A program made the position numbers and the translations under genes. Of a stretch of DNA of 64,000 bases, positions 34,442 to 43,751 are shown piece after piece; positions within the stretch are counted from its first letter, which is position 1; each line of letters opens with the position of its first letter. The notes beneath the pieces are model-generated. The model saw only the letters and a program-made list of their open reading frames with translations, did not search any database and was not told the origin of the DNA. Source of the stretch: Ardenticatenales bacterium (GTDB lineage Bacteria; Chloroflexota; Anaerolineae; Ardenticatenales; Ardenticatenaceae). The stretch is from NCBI GenBank assembly GCA_020634795.1, contig JACKAZ010000009.1, positions 150,595 to 214,594 on the forward strand, written 5' to 3'.

Positions 34442-37372
34442 GTGACCGAGCTGGACAAGATTTTTATTGGACGTGAGCAAGAAATGGAAACATTTCGGCG
34501 GTTCTTGACCGAATTCCGGAATACACCCAGCAGCGAGACGCGCCCCATGGTGATTTTGATGTGGGGCTTGGGTGGAATCGGCAAATCGAGCTTGACGCGG
34601 AAGTTCGTGGAGATCTCGAACGAGAAACTGTTCCGCGACTTGTTCGCGGTGGAGCGGTTGGATTGGGAACTGTTCAGGGAGCTGGACACTAAGCGTTTCG
34701 CCATTGAGCGGGAAAAAGTCGCCGCTGAAGATGTCTTGGATGGTATCGTTGCATACTTTGAGCAAGGGGAACGGGATTCCGCATTTAGTGACTATCGCAA
34801 GGCGAAAGACCAGCGGATAAAGGCTGAAGCAGAGCTGGCAAAGCTATTGCAGCCCGGTGGTGACAGTCAGCTTGCGCCAGTGAGTGGCCTTGCCACCCGT
34901 GGGATTGGTGCGCTCATCCGTTGGGGAGGGCGCTGGGGGAAGTTGGATGAAGAAAGTAAAGAGGTCGCCAAAGTCGTCGAAAAATATGGCGAGTCAACGA
35001 TCAAAGCGGCACTGGCCGAGATCGAGCGGCGCATCAAACGGGAGCAGCTCGATTTCATCACCGAGCCAGATGTCGCACTGGCGCGGGCGCTGGGACGCTG
35101 CTTGAAGCAGAAAGCCATTGCGAAGCCCATCGTCCTCATCCTCGACACCTACGAGATCGTCGAAGGGGTGGACATGATTCTGCGTCAGGTGATGATGGCC
35201 AGTGGCGAGCGGCTCATGTGGGTGCTTTCGGGGCGCGACCCGCTGGGGCCAAGCCATTACCGCGAACAGAAGGTCGGATATGATGCACAGGCCGACGACT
35301 TCCAACTGCGCAAAGTGCCCGAGGTGACGGAGTTCTCGCAGAACGATGTGGCGATGTATGTGAAGCGAGCCGCGCCTACGGCCCCGTTGCCCACTGACGG
35401 CGCGGAGCGAATCCACAAGGCCACCTTTGGGATTCCGCTGGCTGTCAAAATTGCGGCCGAAATCTGGTCGGAGAGCCAGAATTTGCGCGACATTGAGCCA
35501 TCCAGCGGGAAGAACCCTAAGCGTGAGAAGATCGTCTCGCTGCTGACCGAACGCTTCTTAACACATTGTCCGAATGCCACAGAGCGCCAACAGATTTACG
35601 CCCTCGCCCTGCTTCGCCGTATTGATGAACTGGGGCCGCTTGACGCGATGCTGGGAAGAGAAAGTGAGAGCGACTCCGCGATCCGAACCCTCGCCTCTCG
35701 CTACAGTTTCATCTTTGCACAGAGCTATGAGCATGACAGCTACGTTCACCGCGAGGTACGCGATGCCTTGATTGAGCGAATTCGCTTGGATGCCCCCGTT
35801 CGCAATGCCATCAAGCCGATGCTGAAACGCGCGTGGCAGTGGGGAGCAGAACGGCTGGCCGAGCGTGAGGATTGGAGTTGGGAAGATCGGGTGGATAGTG
35901 ACAGTTGGCAACGGGATGCGCTAGATTATCTCTACTATCGACTGTGGGAGGATATGGAGAGCGGATTCATGGAAATCCCTGCCTTTTTCTTGGCGGGCCT
36001 GGCTTATGATACAGTCTTTGCTCGTGCGGTGCTTTCCCTGGCGGAAGAGATTGATACAGGTGACAGTCGCAAACGGAAGCGGCTGATCGAAGCTTGGGAG
36101 TCGCTGGTGGGGTTCTGGTGGAACGACAACGATAGAAGAGCCGAAGGCATAAGGAGTCTCAGTAAGGCTTGGCGGAAGCTTCCCCTCCCGCCCAGAGATG
36201 ATAAAGAGTTGGAGACGATTCTAAAGTGGCAAGCGGCCAAGATCGACCTCGAACAAAAAGATGATAACGCTGACCGTGCGGGCAAAGCCCTACTGAGCAT
36301 AATTCCTCAGTTGAGTGATGAGTGGGAGCAGTTACGGGAGCGAGTGGCAGACAGCTTGGTGCAGGCGGGCCGCAAGCTGCTTTGGCCGCACGGCGCCCGC
36401 TACGCCGTTGCCACGCCGCACGCCGCGCCCCTCTTTGACGCCGCTTTCGCTTTAAAAGACTGGCGCGGAAGCAGTTCATTCTGGCACTTCTACAGTGCTT
36501 CCCTTCATTATGCCAACCGGGCTGAAGAAGCTGTGACGGCGGGCCAGAAGGCTATCAACATAGACCCATATAGTGCCATGAATCACATTGGCCTCGGCAT
36601 TGCGCTATCCGATCAAGGCCAGTTCGACGCGGCCATCACGGCCTACGACCAGGCGATCCAGCTCGACCCCGGCGACGCCACCGCGCACAACAACCTCGGC
36701 AATGCGCTGTCCGATCAAGGCCAGCTCGACGCGGCCATCGCGGCCTTCAACCAAGCGATCCAGCTCGACCCCAGCGACGCCATCGCGCACTACAACCTCG
36801 GCAATGCGCTGTCCGATCAAGGCCAGCTCGACGCGGCCATCGCGGCCTTCAACCAAGCGATCCAGCTCGACCCCAGCGAGGCCATCGCGCACTACAACCT
36901 CGGCAATGCGCTGTCCGATCAAGGCCAGCTCGACGAGGCCATGGCGGCCTACAATCAGGCGATCCAGCTCGATCCCAAAAACGCTGCCGCGCACATTGGC
37001 CTCGGCATTGCGCTGTCTGAGCAAGGCCAGCTCGACGCGGCCATCGCCGCCTACAACCAAGCGATCCAGCTCGACCCCGGCGGCGCCATCGCGCACAACA
37101 ACCTCGGCCTGCTCTTGGCGGATCAGGCGCGCAAGGCAGGTGACAGCGATGCCCTACAACGTCATGTAGATCAAGTGCGGGCTTTGCTTGCTGCGGATGA
37201 CCATTACGGTCGGGCTTGCGTCGAGAGCGTAGCCGGTAATACGGATCAGGCGTTGGACTTTTTAGCTCGAGCAATTGAAGACGACTCTTCGCGGAAAGAT
37301 TGGGCTAAGCAAGACCCCGACCTTGCATGGATTCGCGATGATCCGCGCTTTGCGGAGATCGTGGGTGAGTAG
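34442..37372 (+). CDS. STAND-family P-loop NTPase with C-terminal TPRs
   Basis: A 976-residue protein. The N terminus has a P-loop (MWGLGGIGKSSLTRKF, about residues 41-56), a Walker B-like LILDTYEIVEG (about 235) and a sensor-like SGRDPLGPS. The middle is a helical region of about 400 residues. The C terminus (about 700-900) has seven nearly identical 34-residue TPRs with consensus QLDAAIAAFNQAIQLDP, ending in DLAWIRDDPRFAEIVG. This is the STAND (NB-ARC-like) layout: signal sensing by repeats and nucleotide-switched oligomerisation. No effector domain is recognisable. GTG at 34442 is preferred because GTGAGGATATCC gives it a ribosome-binding site; GTG at 34430 is possible. Confidence 0.82.
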   Translation: MTELDKIFIGREQEMETFRRFLTEFRNTPSSETRPMVILMWGLGGIGKSSLTRKFVEISNEKLFRDLFAVERLDWELFRELDTKRFAIEREKVAAEDVLDGIVAYFEQGERDSAFSDYRKAKDQRIKAEAELAKLLQPGGDSQLAPVSGLATRGIGALIRWGGRWGKLDEESKEVAKVVEKYGESTIKAALAEIERRIKREQLDFITEPDVALARALGRCLKQKAIAKPIVLILDTYEIVEGVDMILRQVMMASGERLMWVLSGRDPLGPSHYREQKVGYDAQADDFQLRKVPEVTEFSQNDVAMYVKRAAPTAPLPTDGAERIHKATFGIPLAVKIAAEIWSESQNLRDIEPSSGKNPKREKIVSLLTERFLTHCPNATERQQIYALALLRRIDELGPLDAMLGRESESDSAIRTLASRYSFIFAQSYEHDSYVHREVRDALIERIRLDAPVRNAIKPMLKRAWQWGAERLAEREDWSWEDRVDSDSWQRDALDYLYYRLWEDMESGFMEIPAFFLAGLAYDTVFARAVLSLAEEIDTGDSRKRKRLIEAWESLVGFWWNDNDRRAEGIRSLSKAWRKLPLPPRDDKELETILKWQAAKIDLEQKDDNADRAGKALLSIIPQLSDEWEQLRERVADSLVQAGRKLLWPHGARYAVATPHAAPLFDAAFALKDWRGSSSFWHFYSASLHYANRAEEAVTAGQKAINIDPYSAMNHIGLGIALSDQGQFDAAITAYDQAIQLDPGDATAHNNLGNALSDQGQLDAAIAAFNQAIQLDPSDAIAHYNLGNALSDQGQLDAAIAAFNQAIQLDPSEAIAHYNLGNALSDQGQLDEAMAAYNQAIQLDPKNAAAHIGLGIALSEQGQLDAAIAAYNQAIQLDPGGAIAHNNLGLLLADQARKAGDSDALQRHVDQVRALLAADDHYGRACVESVAGNTDQALDFLARAIEDDSSRKDWAKQDPDLAWIRDDPRFAEIVGE

Positions 37373-37447
37373 CAGTCACAGTTTGTCGCTGTGGCATCGC
37401 GTGCACTCACCGCTCTGGGATGCAGACCCCATCACAAGGCAACCGGC

Positions 37448-37655
37448 ATGGACAGGGTGAAGATATCCCCCCAACTACGAGATTGCCCTCCCAACGCGGG
37501 TGCGGGATGCGCTCAAGCTGCGGCCCGGCCAGCGGTTGCAGCTCGTTCTTGACGAGGGACGGGTTGTGCGGCTCCCGATCCGTCCGATGGGACAGAGGCG
37601 GGGTTGCCTCAGAGGTAGTGACAGATCCATCCAACGAGAGCCAGATCGCTTCTGA
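37448..37655 (+). pseudogene. AbrB/VapB-type antitoxin, frameshifted
   Basis: Translation from ATG 37448 gives MDRVKISP. One base too many in the C6 run at 37465-37470 shifts the frame; without it the product continues NYEIALPTRVRDALKLRPGQ, then LQLVLDEGRVVRLPIRP and ends REPDRF. This is a complete AbrB-like antitoxin of about 68 residues, with a swapped-hairpin DNA-binding domain and the usual EREPDR-like end. An AAGG site precedes the ATG. A sequencing error in the homopolymer would make the antitoxin intact. Confidence 0.75.
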
Positions 37656-37675
37656 CGGGATCCGCCCCACCACAA

Positions 37676-37783
37676 GCGCTGCTTCATCCTCGCCACCGCG
37701 CGGGCACACGGGCCACGCTCTGGACGCAGGGCCGCGATTTCGCCGCGATCGGCGGCGTCGAATAGATCGCCAAGCCACGCTGA
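37676..37783 (+). pseudogene. PIN-domain VapC toxin, C-terminal remnant
   Basis: Only about 35 codons of a PIN-domain toxin remain. In one frame there is CFILATARAHG; after a one-base loss in a G run the next frame reads ATLWTQGRDFAAIGGVE, then a stop (TAG where TAC is expected) and IAKPR with TGA. This is the typical PIN C terminus. About 90 N-terminal residues are missing, so the toxin is dead. It lies 20 bp after the antitoxin, as in vapBC operons. Confidence 0.75.
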
Positions 37784-37867
37784 GCGCCGCCCTGCCGCGC
37801 GGGGGGTCGTTGCCAATCGCAATGCCAGTTGCAATGCGTCGTTACGCGGCCCGGCGGCGTGGTGCCA

Positions 37868-37907
37868 AGCAAAACGCCCTGCCTCTTCACAGTAAGGGGC
37901 AGGGCGT
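37868..37907 (-). terminator. Rho-independent terminator of alaS
   Basis: An 11-bp stem, AACGCCCTGCC/GGCAGGGCGTT (37872-37882 and 37897-37907), is followed on the minus strand by GTTTTGC. It lies about 50 bp after the alaS stop codon. Confidence 0.8.
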
Positions 37908-37955
37908 TGGCGTTGGGGGTCCGACTGAAGTTGGAACTACGAACGGGGGGCTTCG

Positions 37956-40640
37956 TTAGCTAAGTTGCGCCGCCACCAGCGCGGGCACCTCGGCCAGCGC
38001 GTCGCTCAGCTTGGTGGCGTCGCGGCCACCGGCGCGGGCAAAGTCGGGGCGCCCGCCGCCGCCCCCGCCAAGCTGCTTCGCCACCGCACCGACCAGCTTG
38101 CCCGCGTGGCCCCCCCGCGCCACCAGCGCGGGCGCGGCCTTCGCCACCAGCAGCGGCTTCTCGTCGATCACCGCCGCGAGCAGCACCATGCTCTCGTCGC
38201 CGAGGCGGTCGCGCAGCCAGTCGGCCATCTCGCTGAGCGCGTCAGCGTTGGCCGCCTCCACCTGTGCCGCGACCAGTTGCGTGCCGTTCACCGCTTGCGC
38301 CTCGTCCAGCAGACGCGCCACCTGCCCCTGCGACTGGTCCCGTTGCAGTGTGATCAGCGCCTCATCCAACGCCTTGATCTGCGAGTTGAGCCGGTCGATT
38401 CGCTCCGACAACTCCTCCGGCTGCTGCGCCCCCGTCTGACCCATCAGCCGGCGCAACAGGGCGCGCTGTTCGTTGATGTGGCGCTCCGCGCCGCGCCCCG
38501 TCAGCGCAGTGATGCGCCGCACCCCCGAGCCGGTCGATTGCTCCTGCGTGATCAGGAAGCTGCCGATCTGCCCCGTGCGGAAAAGGTGGGTGCCGCCGCA
38601 CAGCTCCATCGAGTAGACATCGTCGGTGTGATCCTCTTCCAGCGCCACGACCCGAACCTCGTCACCGTACTTTTCGCCGAAAAGCATGGTCGCGCCGCGC
38701 GCTTTGGCGGCGTCCAGGCTCATGCGGTCGATCTCGACCTCCAGATCGGCCCGAATCTGCGCGTTGACCTCCTGCTCGATGGCGGCCAGCGTTTCCCCGT
38801 CCACCCGGCTCAGATGGTTGAAGTCGAAACGCAGATAATCGGGCGCGACGAGCGAGCCTTTCTGCTGGGCATGGTCGCCCAAATGGTTGCGCAGCGCGCG
38901 GTGGAGCAGGTGGGTCGCGGTATGGTTGCGCATGATGTCCCAGCGTCGCGCCACATCGACGGTTGCCGTCGCGTTTTCGCCGCGCCGCAGGGTGCCGCTG
39001 ACCACCGTGGCGCGATGCGCCGTGATGCCCGGGATCGGCCGCTGCACATCCTCGATCAGGGCGCGGCCATACTCCGTTTCCACCACGCCCGTGTCGGCGA
39101 CTTGGCCGCCGGACTCGGCGTAGAAGGGGCTGCGGTCGAGCAGCAGATCGACCTCGCTGCCGGTGGCCGCTTCGTTGAGCGCGTCGCCCGTTGCCGGGTC
39201 GATCAGCGCCGCGATCTGCACCGCCGCACCAGTGAGATTGTCGTAGTCGTAGCCGATGAATTCGGTCGCGGGCAGGGCGTTGGCCTGGCGACGGTAATGC
39301 TCCGACCAAACGTTGACATCGAAGCCACTGGCCGCGCGGGAACGGCGCTGCTGCTCGGCCATCGCTCGGTCGAAGCCGTCGCGATCCAACGCCAAGCCGC
39401 GCTCGGTGGCCAAGTCGCGCGTCAGGTCGTAGGGGAAGCCAAAGGTATCGTAGAGGCGGAAGATTTCACCCCCGGGCACGGTCGTTTTGCCCGCGCCTTC
39501 CAGCCGTTCGGCCAGCTCTTCGAAGAGCTTCAGTCCGCGCGACAGGGTGCGCTGGAAGGCCTCTTCCTCTTGGCGAATCGCCTGCAAAATAAAATCGGCG
39601 TTGTCGACCAGATTGGCGTAATGGCCACCCATCTTGTCGATCACGGCCTGCGCAACCTCGGCCAAGAACGGCCCCTCGAAGCCGATCAGCTTGCCGTAGC
39701 GCAGCGCCCGCCGCATGATCAGCCGCAGCACGTAGGCGCGGCCGTCGTTGCCCGGCAGCACCCCATCCCCAATCAAGAAGGTGGCGGCGCGGGCGTGGTC
39801 GCCGATCACCCGATAGCCGACCCATTTCTCGGCCCGCTCTTCGTCACTGTCGCCCAGCAGCGCCTGCACCTTGTCGAGCAGCGGCATGAAGAGATCGGTC
39901 TCGTAGTTGTTGGTCACCCCTTGCACCACCTGAGTGATCCGCTCCAACCCCATGCCGGTGTCGATGCTCTGCATCGGCAGCGGGGTGAGCGTGCCGTCGG
40001 CGGCGCGGTCGTACTGCATGAACACGAGGTTCCAGACTTCCAGATAGTTGTCCAGCACGTTGACGCCGCTCGCGTCCTGATCTTCCAGAGGGCCGTGATA
40101 ATAGAAGATTTCGGAGCAGGGGCCGCAGGGGCCGGTATCGCCCATCTCCCAGAAGTTGTCCTTGTCGAAGCGCAGGATCCGTTCAGGCGGCAAATGGGCT
40201 TCCCACAATGTGGCCGCGTCGTCGTCGCTGAGGTGCACCGTCGCCCAGAGCCGTTCCTTCGGCAGCTTCACCACCTCGGTGACGAAGGTCCAGGCGAAAG
40301 CGATGGCCTCTTTCTTGAAATAGTTCCCAAAGGAGAAGTTGCCCAACATCTCGAAAAAGGTCTGGTGGCGGTCGGAGGGGCCGACGTTTTCCAGATCGTT
40401 GTGCTTGCCCGAAACGCGCATCACCTTCTGCGAACTGGCGGCGCGGTTGTAGGGCCGCTGTTCCAGCCCCATCAGCGCATCGGTGAACTGGTTCATGCCG
40501 GCATTGGTAAAGAGCAGGGTGCTGTCCCCCGCTGGCACCAGCGGGCTGCTTTCCACGATTTCGTGGCCCAGCTCGTGGAAGAAATCGAGGAAGGCGGCAC
40601 GAATTTCGTCGCTCGTATAGGGAGTGTGGTCGTCGCTCAT
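37956..40640 (-). CDS. alaS: Alanine-tRNA ligase
   Basis: An 894-residue full-length enzyme. The class II catalytic core carries FTNAGMNQF, GPSDRHQTFFEMLGNFSFG and GDTGPCGPCSEI. The editing domain has HTATHLLHRAL and ELCGGTH, the zinc ligands that clear Ser- and Gly-tRNA(Ala). The C-terminal DHHA1 part ends GGGGGGRPDFARAGG. The ATG at 40640 starts just before the conserved first helix (TSDEIRAAFLDFF) and has AGAGG upstream; the longer frame is unsupported. Three heptamers lie about 105 bp upstream, and a terminator follows the gene. Confidence 0.97.
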   Translation of the reverse strand: MSDDHTPYTSDEIRAAFLDFFHELGHEIVESSPLVPAGDSTLLFTNAGMNQFTDALMGLEQRPYNRAASSQKVMRVSGKHNDLENVGPSDRHQTFFEMLGNFSFGNYFKKEAIAFAWTFVTEVVKLPKERLWATVHLSDDDAATLWEAHLPPERILRFDKDNFWEMGDTGPCGPCSEIFYYHGPLEDQDASGVNVLDNYLEVWNLVFMQYDRAADGTLTPLPMQSIDTGMGLERITQVVQGVTNNYETDLFMPLLDKVQALLGDSDEERAEKWVGYRVIGDHARAATFLIGDGVLPGNDGRAYVLRLIMRRALRYGKLIGFEGPFLAEVAQAVIDKMGGHYANLVDNADFILQAIRQEEEAFQRTLSRGLKLFEELAERLEGAGKTTVPGGEIFRLYDTFGFPYDLTRDLATERGLALDRDGFDRAMAEQQRRSRAASGFDVNVWSEHYRRQANALPATEFIGYDYDNLTGAAVQIAALIDPATGDALNEAATGSEVDLLLDRSPFYAESGGQVADTGVVETEYGRALIEDVQRPIPGITAHRATVVSGTLRRGENATATVDVARRWDIMRNHTATHLLHRALRNHLGDHAQQKGSLVAPDYLRFDFNHLSRVDGETLAAIEQEVNAQIRADLEVEIDRMSLDAAKARGATMLFGEKYGDEVRVVALEEDHTDDVYSMELCGGTHLFRTGQIGSFLITQEQSTGSGVRRITALTGRGAERHINEQRALLRRLMGQTGAQQPEELSERIDRLNSQIKALDEALITLQRDQSQGQVARLLDEAQAVNGTQLVAAQVEAANADALSEMADWLRDRLGDESMVLLAAVIDEKPLLVAKAAPALVARGGHAGKLVGAVAKQLGGGGGGRPDFARAGGRDATKLSDALAEVPALVAAQLS

Positions 40641-41427
40641 GGTGGGGCCTCTTTGTGGCGCGGAGCGCTCGGTGTTGTTGCGGGTTGCGTGGTTGGGCGT
40701 TGCAAGACGAGGGTGGTATGTAGACGCTTCTTTCGCCATGTCGTTTGGTGCAAGGTGCAAGGTGCAAGGATTGCATTACAACTCATTGAACCGGCAATGT
40801 TCCCATTCGCTATTTGTTTTGCCTAGGGGAAATTGCCATTAACGGCATGCCATTTCGCCCATTCGCTATTCGTTTCTGTAACGTAAAAGCACCTGCGCGG
40901 CTGGCAGGTGTAGGGGGATTGTAGCAGGGAAGGGCAAAATGGCGGAAGCGGTCGACGACGGGGTTCTATCAGAGAACCACAAGGACCTTTACGCGGGGGG
41001 CCACGGCGCGGTACGGCCAGCCGGGCAAAGGGTGAAAGCGCACGCCGCCATGCGACGCATCCCGAGGCGAAGTCTCGCCTGAATACCGGGGGAAGGCCGC
41101 TCTGTGGAACGGAGGGAATAGAGATGCACCGACGCGCCCCACGGAGGATGAACGTAGCGCGTGACGATGGGCGGGTGTCCGGGTGTCCGGCCTAACAAAG
41201 CATGGCTCTATCAAGGGGACAACCCTGTTCCCATCCGCTATTCGCACCCCGGGGACGCTGCGATCGGCACAACAATGGCGCGGCGATGCCCGAAAACTGG
41301 CCTAAGTTTCAGGGCAGGGCTAGGCTGAGAATTTTCAAGGCCGTATTCTGTTTCTCCGCTATTTCTGCAAACTCACGCACTCGCGGGCTTCGGTGGCACC
41401 CACCCCGCGCCCGCCGTGTCATCTGGG
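40641..41427. other. Long intergenic region of unclear content
   Basis: It holds heptamers at 40747-40769, CCCATTCGCTATT words near 40802 and 40858, and a hairpin near 40890. The segment about 40970-41220 is unlike the neighbouring repeats and has several short stems (for example GGCGAAGTCTCGCC). A 92-codon open frame on the minus strand (40969-41247) has no ribosome-binding site or recognisable domain. It could be a structured RNA or a decayed element; I cannot identify it. Confidence 0.4.
40883..40910 (-). terminator. Possible terminator hairpin
   Basis: CACCTGC/GCAGGTG (40890-40896 and 40904-40910) is followed on the minus strand by CTTTTACG. It is 500 bp from the nearest upstream minus-strand gene, so its role is uncertain. 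Confidence 0.4.
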
Positions 41428-41805
41428 TTAGCTGACCTCAAAGCCTTTGCAGCTCATGCAGAACTCTGCGAAAGTCGTGAGCCAGTCGTAGCTCGCGCCA
41501 TAGTTCTTGGCCAAGTCGTCGCGATGAAAGGCGCCATCGTCCGGCGCGTTCGTGAGCTTGAGATCAAGCCCGACACGGTCCCCCTCCGACATCCGGCTAG
41601 AGAGCAGCGCCAACAGCCGAAAGCCAATCTCGACCGCTTCTTCCTCTGTCACGGTGACACCCGTGGCGTTATAGCCCATCATCTCCAAGCGCTCCTCATC
41701 GATCACATCAAAGAAGCGGATAAGCTCAAGTGTGGGGCGCCAGTTCCAGCCGTTGATCTTGTGCGAATTGTCCGAGTCGCCCAGATCTTCGATCCGAAAG
41801 CTCAT
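41428..41805 (-). CDS. Conserved small protein of unknown function
   Basis: A 125-residue acidic soluble protein. The ATG follows an excellent CAGGAGGTCAGCC site. Recognisable segments are NGWNWRPTLELIRFFDVIDEERLEMMGYNATGVTVTEEEA in short pieces and, at the end, WLTTFAEFCMSCKGFEVS. It feels like a conserved bacterial family without assigned function; no catalytic motif is visible. The two C-terminal cysteines (CMSC) could be redox or metal ligands. It sits alone before the nitrilase on the same strand, with about 80 bp between. Confidence 0.75.
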   Translation of the reverse strand: MSFRIEDLGDSDNSHKINGWNWRPTLELIRFFDVIDEERLEMMGYNATGVTVTEEEAVEIGFRLLALLSSRMSEGDRVGLDLKLTNAPDDGAFHRDDLAKNYGASYDWLTTFAEFCMSCKGFEVS

Positions 41806-41886
41806 GGCTGACCTCCTGAATGTGCCCGATCAAAGGGGCGCGGTTTCCACGAATTCGCCGGGCCACGCATTCGCCTGTTCTGCCCC

Positions 41887-42705
41887 TTACCGCCGCTCCT
41901 TCAGGCCGTACATCTCTGGGCAGCGGTCGTCCCAGACGGGCAACCGACGGCGCACCTCGTCGATCAAGCTCAGGTCGATGGTGGCGGTCAGCAATGCGGG
42001 CTGGTCGTCCCCCTCCACCACCGTTTCGCCCCACGGGTCGATGATGGCGGAATGGCCGAAGAAATCGGTGCCGTTGGGGTCGCGTCCCACACGGTTACAG
42101 GCGGCCACGAACATCTGATTTTCGATGGCGCGGGCACGGAGCAACGTGCGCCAATGGGCCAAACGGGGTCGGGGCCATTGGGCGGGTAGCAGCATCAGCG
42201 TGGTTTGGTGCGACGCATAGCGACGGAACAGTTCGGGGAAACGGAGATCGTAGCAGATGGCGACGCCCAGCCGCGCCCCGGCATGGTCGACCAAGGCGAT
42301 CTCGTCGCCCGCGGCGAGGAAGCGATCCTCGTCCATCAGCCGGAAGCGATGCAGCTTGGCGTATCGGGCCGCCAGGGAGCCATCGGGGCGGAAAAGCGCG
42401 AAGAGGTTGAAGGGGGGCGTGGTCTGATCTGCATCACGCAGGCCCAGCAGCGATCCCCCTACCCACAGCCCGTACGCTTTGGCCATCGCCGCCATCTCGG
42501 CGAAGAGGCCCGCATCGACGGTCGTGGCGTAGCGGCGGGCATGAACCAAGTCGTATCCGTGGCCCCACAGTTCGGGCAACAGCAGCAGCTCGACGCCCGC
42601 TGCGGCCGCCTGCGCCGCCATCCCCCACGCGGTCGCGGCGTTGCATTCGGCTTGGCCCACCACCACCGCCATCTGGCCCAAGGCGAGCGTGAACGGCTTT
42701 TCCAT
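41887..42705 (-). CDS. Carbon-nitrogen hydrolase (nitrilase superfamily, omega-amidase-like)
   Basis: A 272-residue nitrilase-fold enzyme with the Glu-Lys-Cys triad: Glu in LLPELWGHGY, Lys in AKLHRF and Cys in AICYDLRFPE. The ICYDLRFPE sequence is typical of the Nit2/YafV branch, which hydrolyses omega-amides such as alpha-ketoglutaramate. Substrate assignment is by analogy only. Its start codon overlaps the stop of the response-regulator gene by one base, so the two are cotranscribed. Confidence 0.88.
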   Translation of the reverse strand: MEKPFTLALGQMAVVVGQAECNAATAWGMAAQAAAAGVELLLLPELWGHGYDLVHARRYATTVDAGLFAEMAAMAKAYGLWVGGSLLGLRDADQTTPPFNLFALFRPDGSLAARYAKLHRFRLMDEDRFLAAGDEIALVDHAGARLGVAICYDLRFPELFRRYASHQTTLMLLPAQWPRPRLAHWRTLLRARAIENQMFVAACNRVGRDPNGTDFFGHSAIIDPWGETVVEGDDQPALLTATIDLSLIDEVRRRLPVWDDRCPEMYGLKERR

Positions 42706-43376
42706 CAGTTATTGGTATGCTCCGGCAGATAATCTTGGATGTGGTGCTGCACCGCAAAGGCGGCAGCTTCGGCGCGGTTACTCACGCCCAACTTGTGCAT
42801 CAGATTCGAGACATAGTTACGGACCGTGCCGTTCGACAGGTGGAGCTGCTGGGCGATCTCCTTGTTGGTGCTGCCCTCGGCCACCTGCGCCAGGACACGC
42901 AGCTCTTGCTCGGTCAGCTCCGCAAAGACGCTGCCCTCGGCGATGCGCTGCGCATCGCGCACACGGTTGAAGACGCGGCGTGTCAGCTTCGGGTCGAGCA
43001 ACGCCTCCCCACGGCCCACCGCTTCGAGGGCACTCAGCAGATCGTCGGAGCCGATCTGCTTCAGCACGTAGCCGCTCGCGCCGGCACGAATCGCGTCAAA
43101 GAGCAGGTCATCTTCGGCGTAGGAGGTCAGCACGATCACCTCCATCTCTGGAAATAGCCCCTTGATCTCGCGCGTCGCTTCGATGCCGCTGCGGCCGGGC
43201 ATCCGAATGTCCATCACCACCACATCGGGCCGCTGCTGCTGCGCTTTCAGCACCGCTTCGTCGGCGTTGCTCGCTTCGGCGACGACGTCGAATTGCGGGT
43301 AGCGCCCCAACAGAGCCTTTAGCCCCAAGCGCACCACTTCGTGATCGTCCACCAACAAGATTCGTAAATGTCTCAT
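42705..43376 (-). CDS. NarL/FixJ-family response regulator
   Basis: A 223-residue two-domain regulator. Receiver domain: DD near residues 10-11, the phosphoacceptor Asp in VVVMDIRMPG (about 56), Thr/Ser in VLTSYAEDD and Lys in YVLKQIG. LuxR-type helix-turn-helix: LTEQELRVLAQVAEGSTNKEIAQQL, LSNGTVRNYVSNLMHKLGV. It resembles DevR/DosR-like regulators. No histidine kinase is nearby, so its partner is elsewhere. Cotranscription with a nitrilase suggests a nitrogen or redox link, unproven. Confidence 0.93.
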   Translation of the reverse strand: MRHLRILLVDDHEVVRLGLKALLGRYPQFDVVAEASNADEAVLKAQQQRPDVVVMDIRMPGRSGIEATREIKGLFPEMEVIVLTSYAEDDLLFDAIRAGASGYVLKQIGSDDLLSALEAVGRGEALLDPKLTRRVFNRVRDAQRIAEGSVFAELTEQELRVLAQVAEGSTNKEIAQQLHLSNGTVRNYVSNLMHKLGVSNRAEAAAFAVQHHIQDYLPEHTNN

Positions 43377-43751
43377 GAACTCGTTTCCCTCTCACCACGA
43401 CATAGTTCGTCGGATTGTCTGCTCCCTCGTCCCGCCCGCACTGGCTCTGGGTCAACCACGCCCGCCCGGCAACCCCTCATCCTCGCCAGCCATAAGCGGC
43501 CCGTTGCCCCGTGATTTTGCCAAAGACATGATAGAAGCCCCATCATTCTACGTCAAAGGTCACAAATCCGTAAGCACATCGTGAAACGCAAGCAACGGAG
43601 AAGCGGGAGAATGGCGGATGGAGAATGGAAAGCGCTCAAGCGGAGAAGATAGAGAGTTACTTCGTCTCTCCTAGGATATACCATGCATTGGCGATGATTA
43701 ACTCCAGCACGCCACTACTCCAGCCCTAACAAAACTCACTGACTCGCCCCC
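43377..43751. other. Divergent intergenic region
   Basis: It contains a GATAGAGAGTTACTTCG dispersed repeat (about 43644-43660), GAGAATGGCGGATGGAGAATGG words before it, and an AAAACTCACTGACTC segment just before the ATG of the ABC gene. No riboswitch was recognised and no gene is seen. Confidence 0.5.

Larger units (their letters stand above)
37373..37955. other. Region with toxin-antitoxin remnant and terminator
   Basis: No intact gene. It contains the vapB/vapC remnants and, at its end, the alaS terminator. Open frames on the opposite strand follow the reverse complement of the remnants and look spurious. Confidence 0.6.

Noticed and set aside
37475..37834. 119-codon minus-strand open frame
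   Set aside because: It is the antisense of the VapBC remnant, whose sense translation matches known domains.
37965..40826. 953-codon plus-strand open frame
   Set aside because: It is antisense to alaS, which has all its catalytic and editing motifs.
40969..41247. 92-codon minus-strand open frame
   Set aside because: No ribosome-binding site, no domain and Arg/Pro/Ser-rich composition typical of antisense reading of GC-rich DNA.
43377..43751. Vitamin riboswitch before the ECF transporter genes
   Set aside because: Looked for TPP, cobalamin and FMN core words; none were found.
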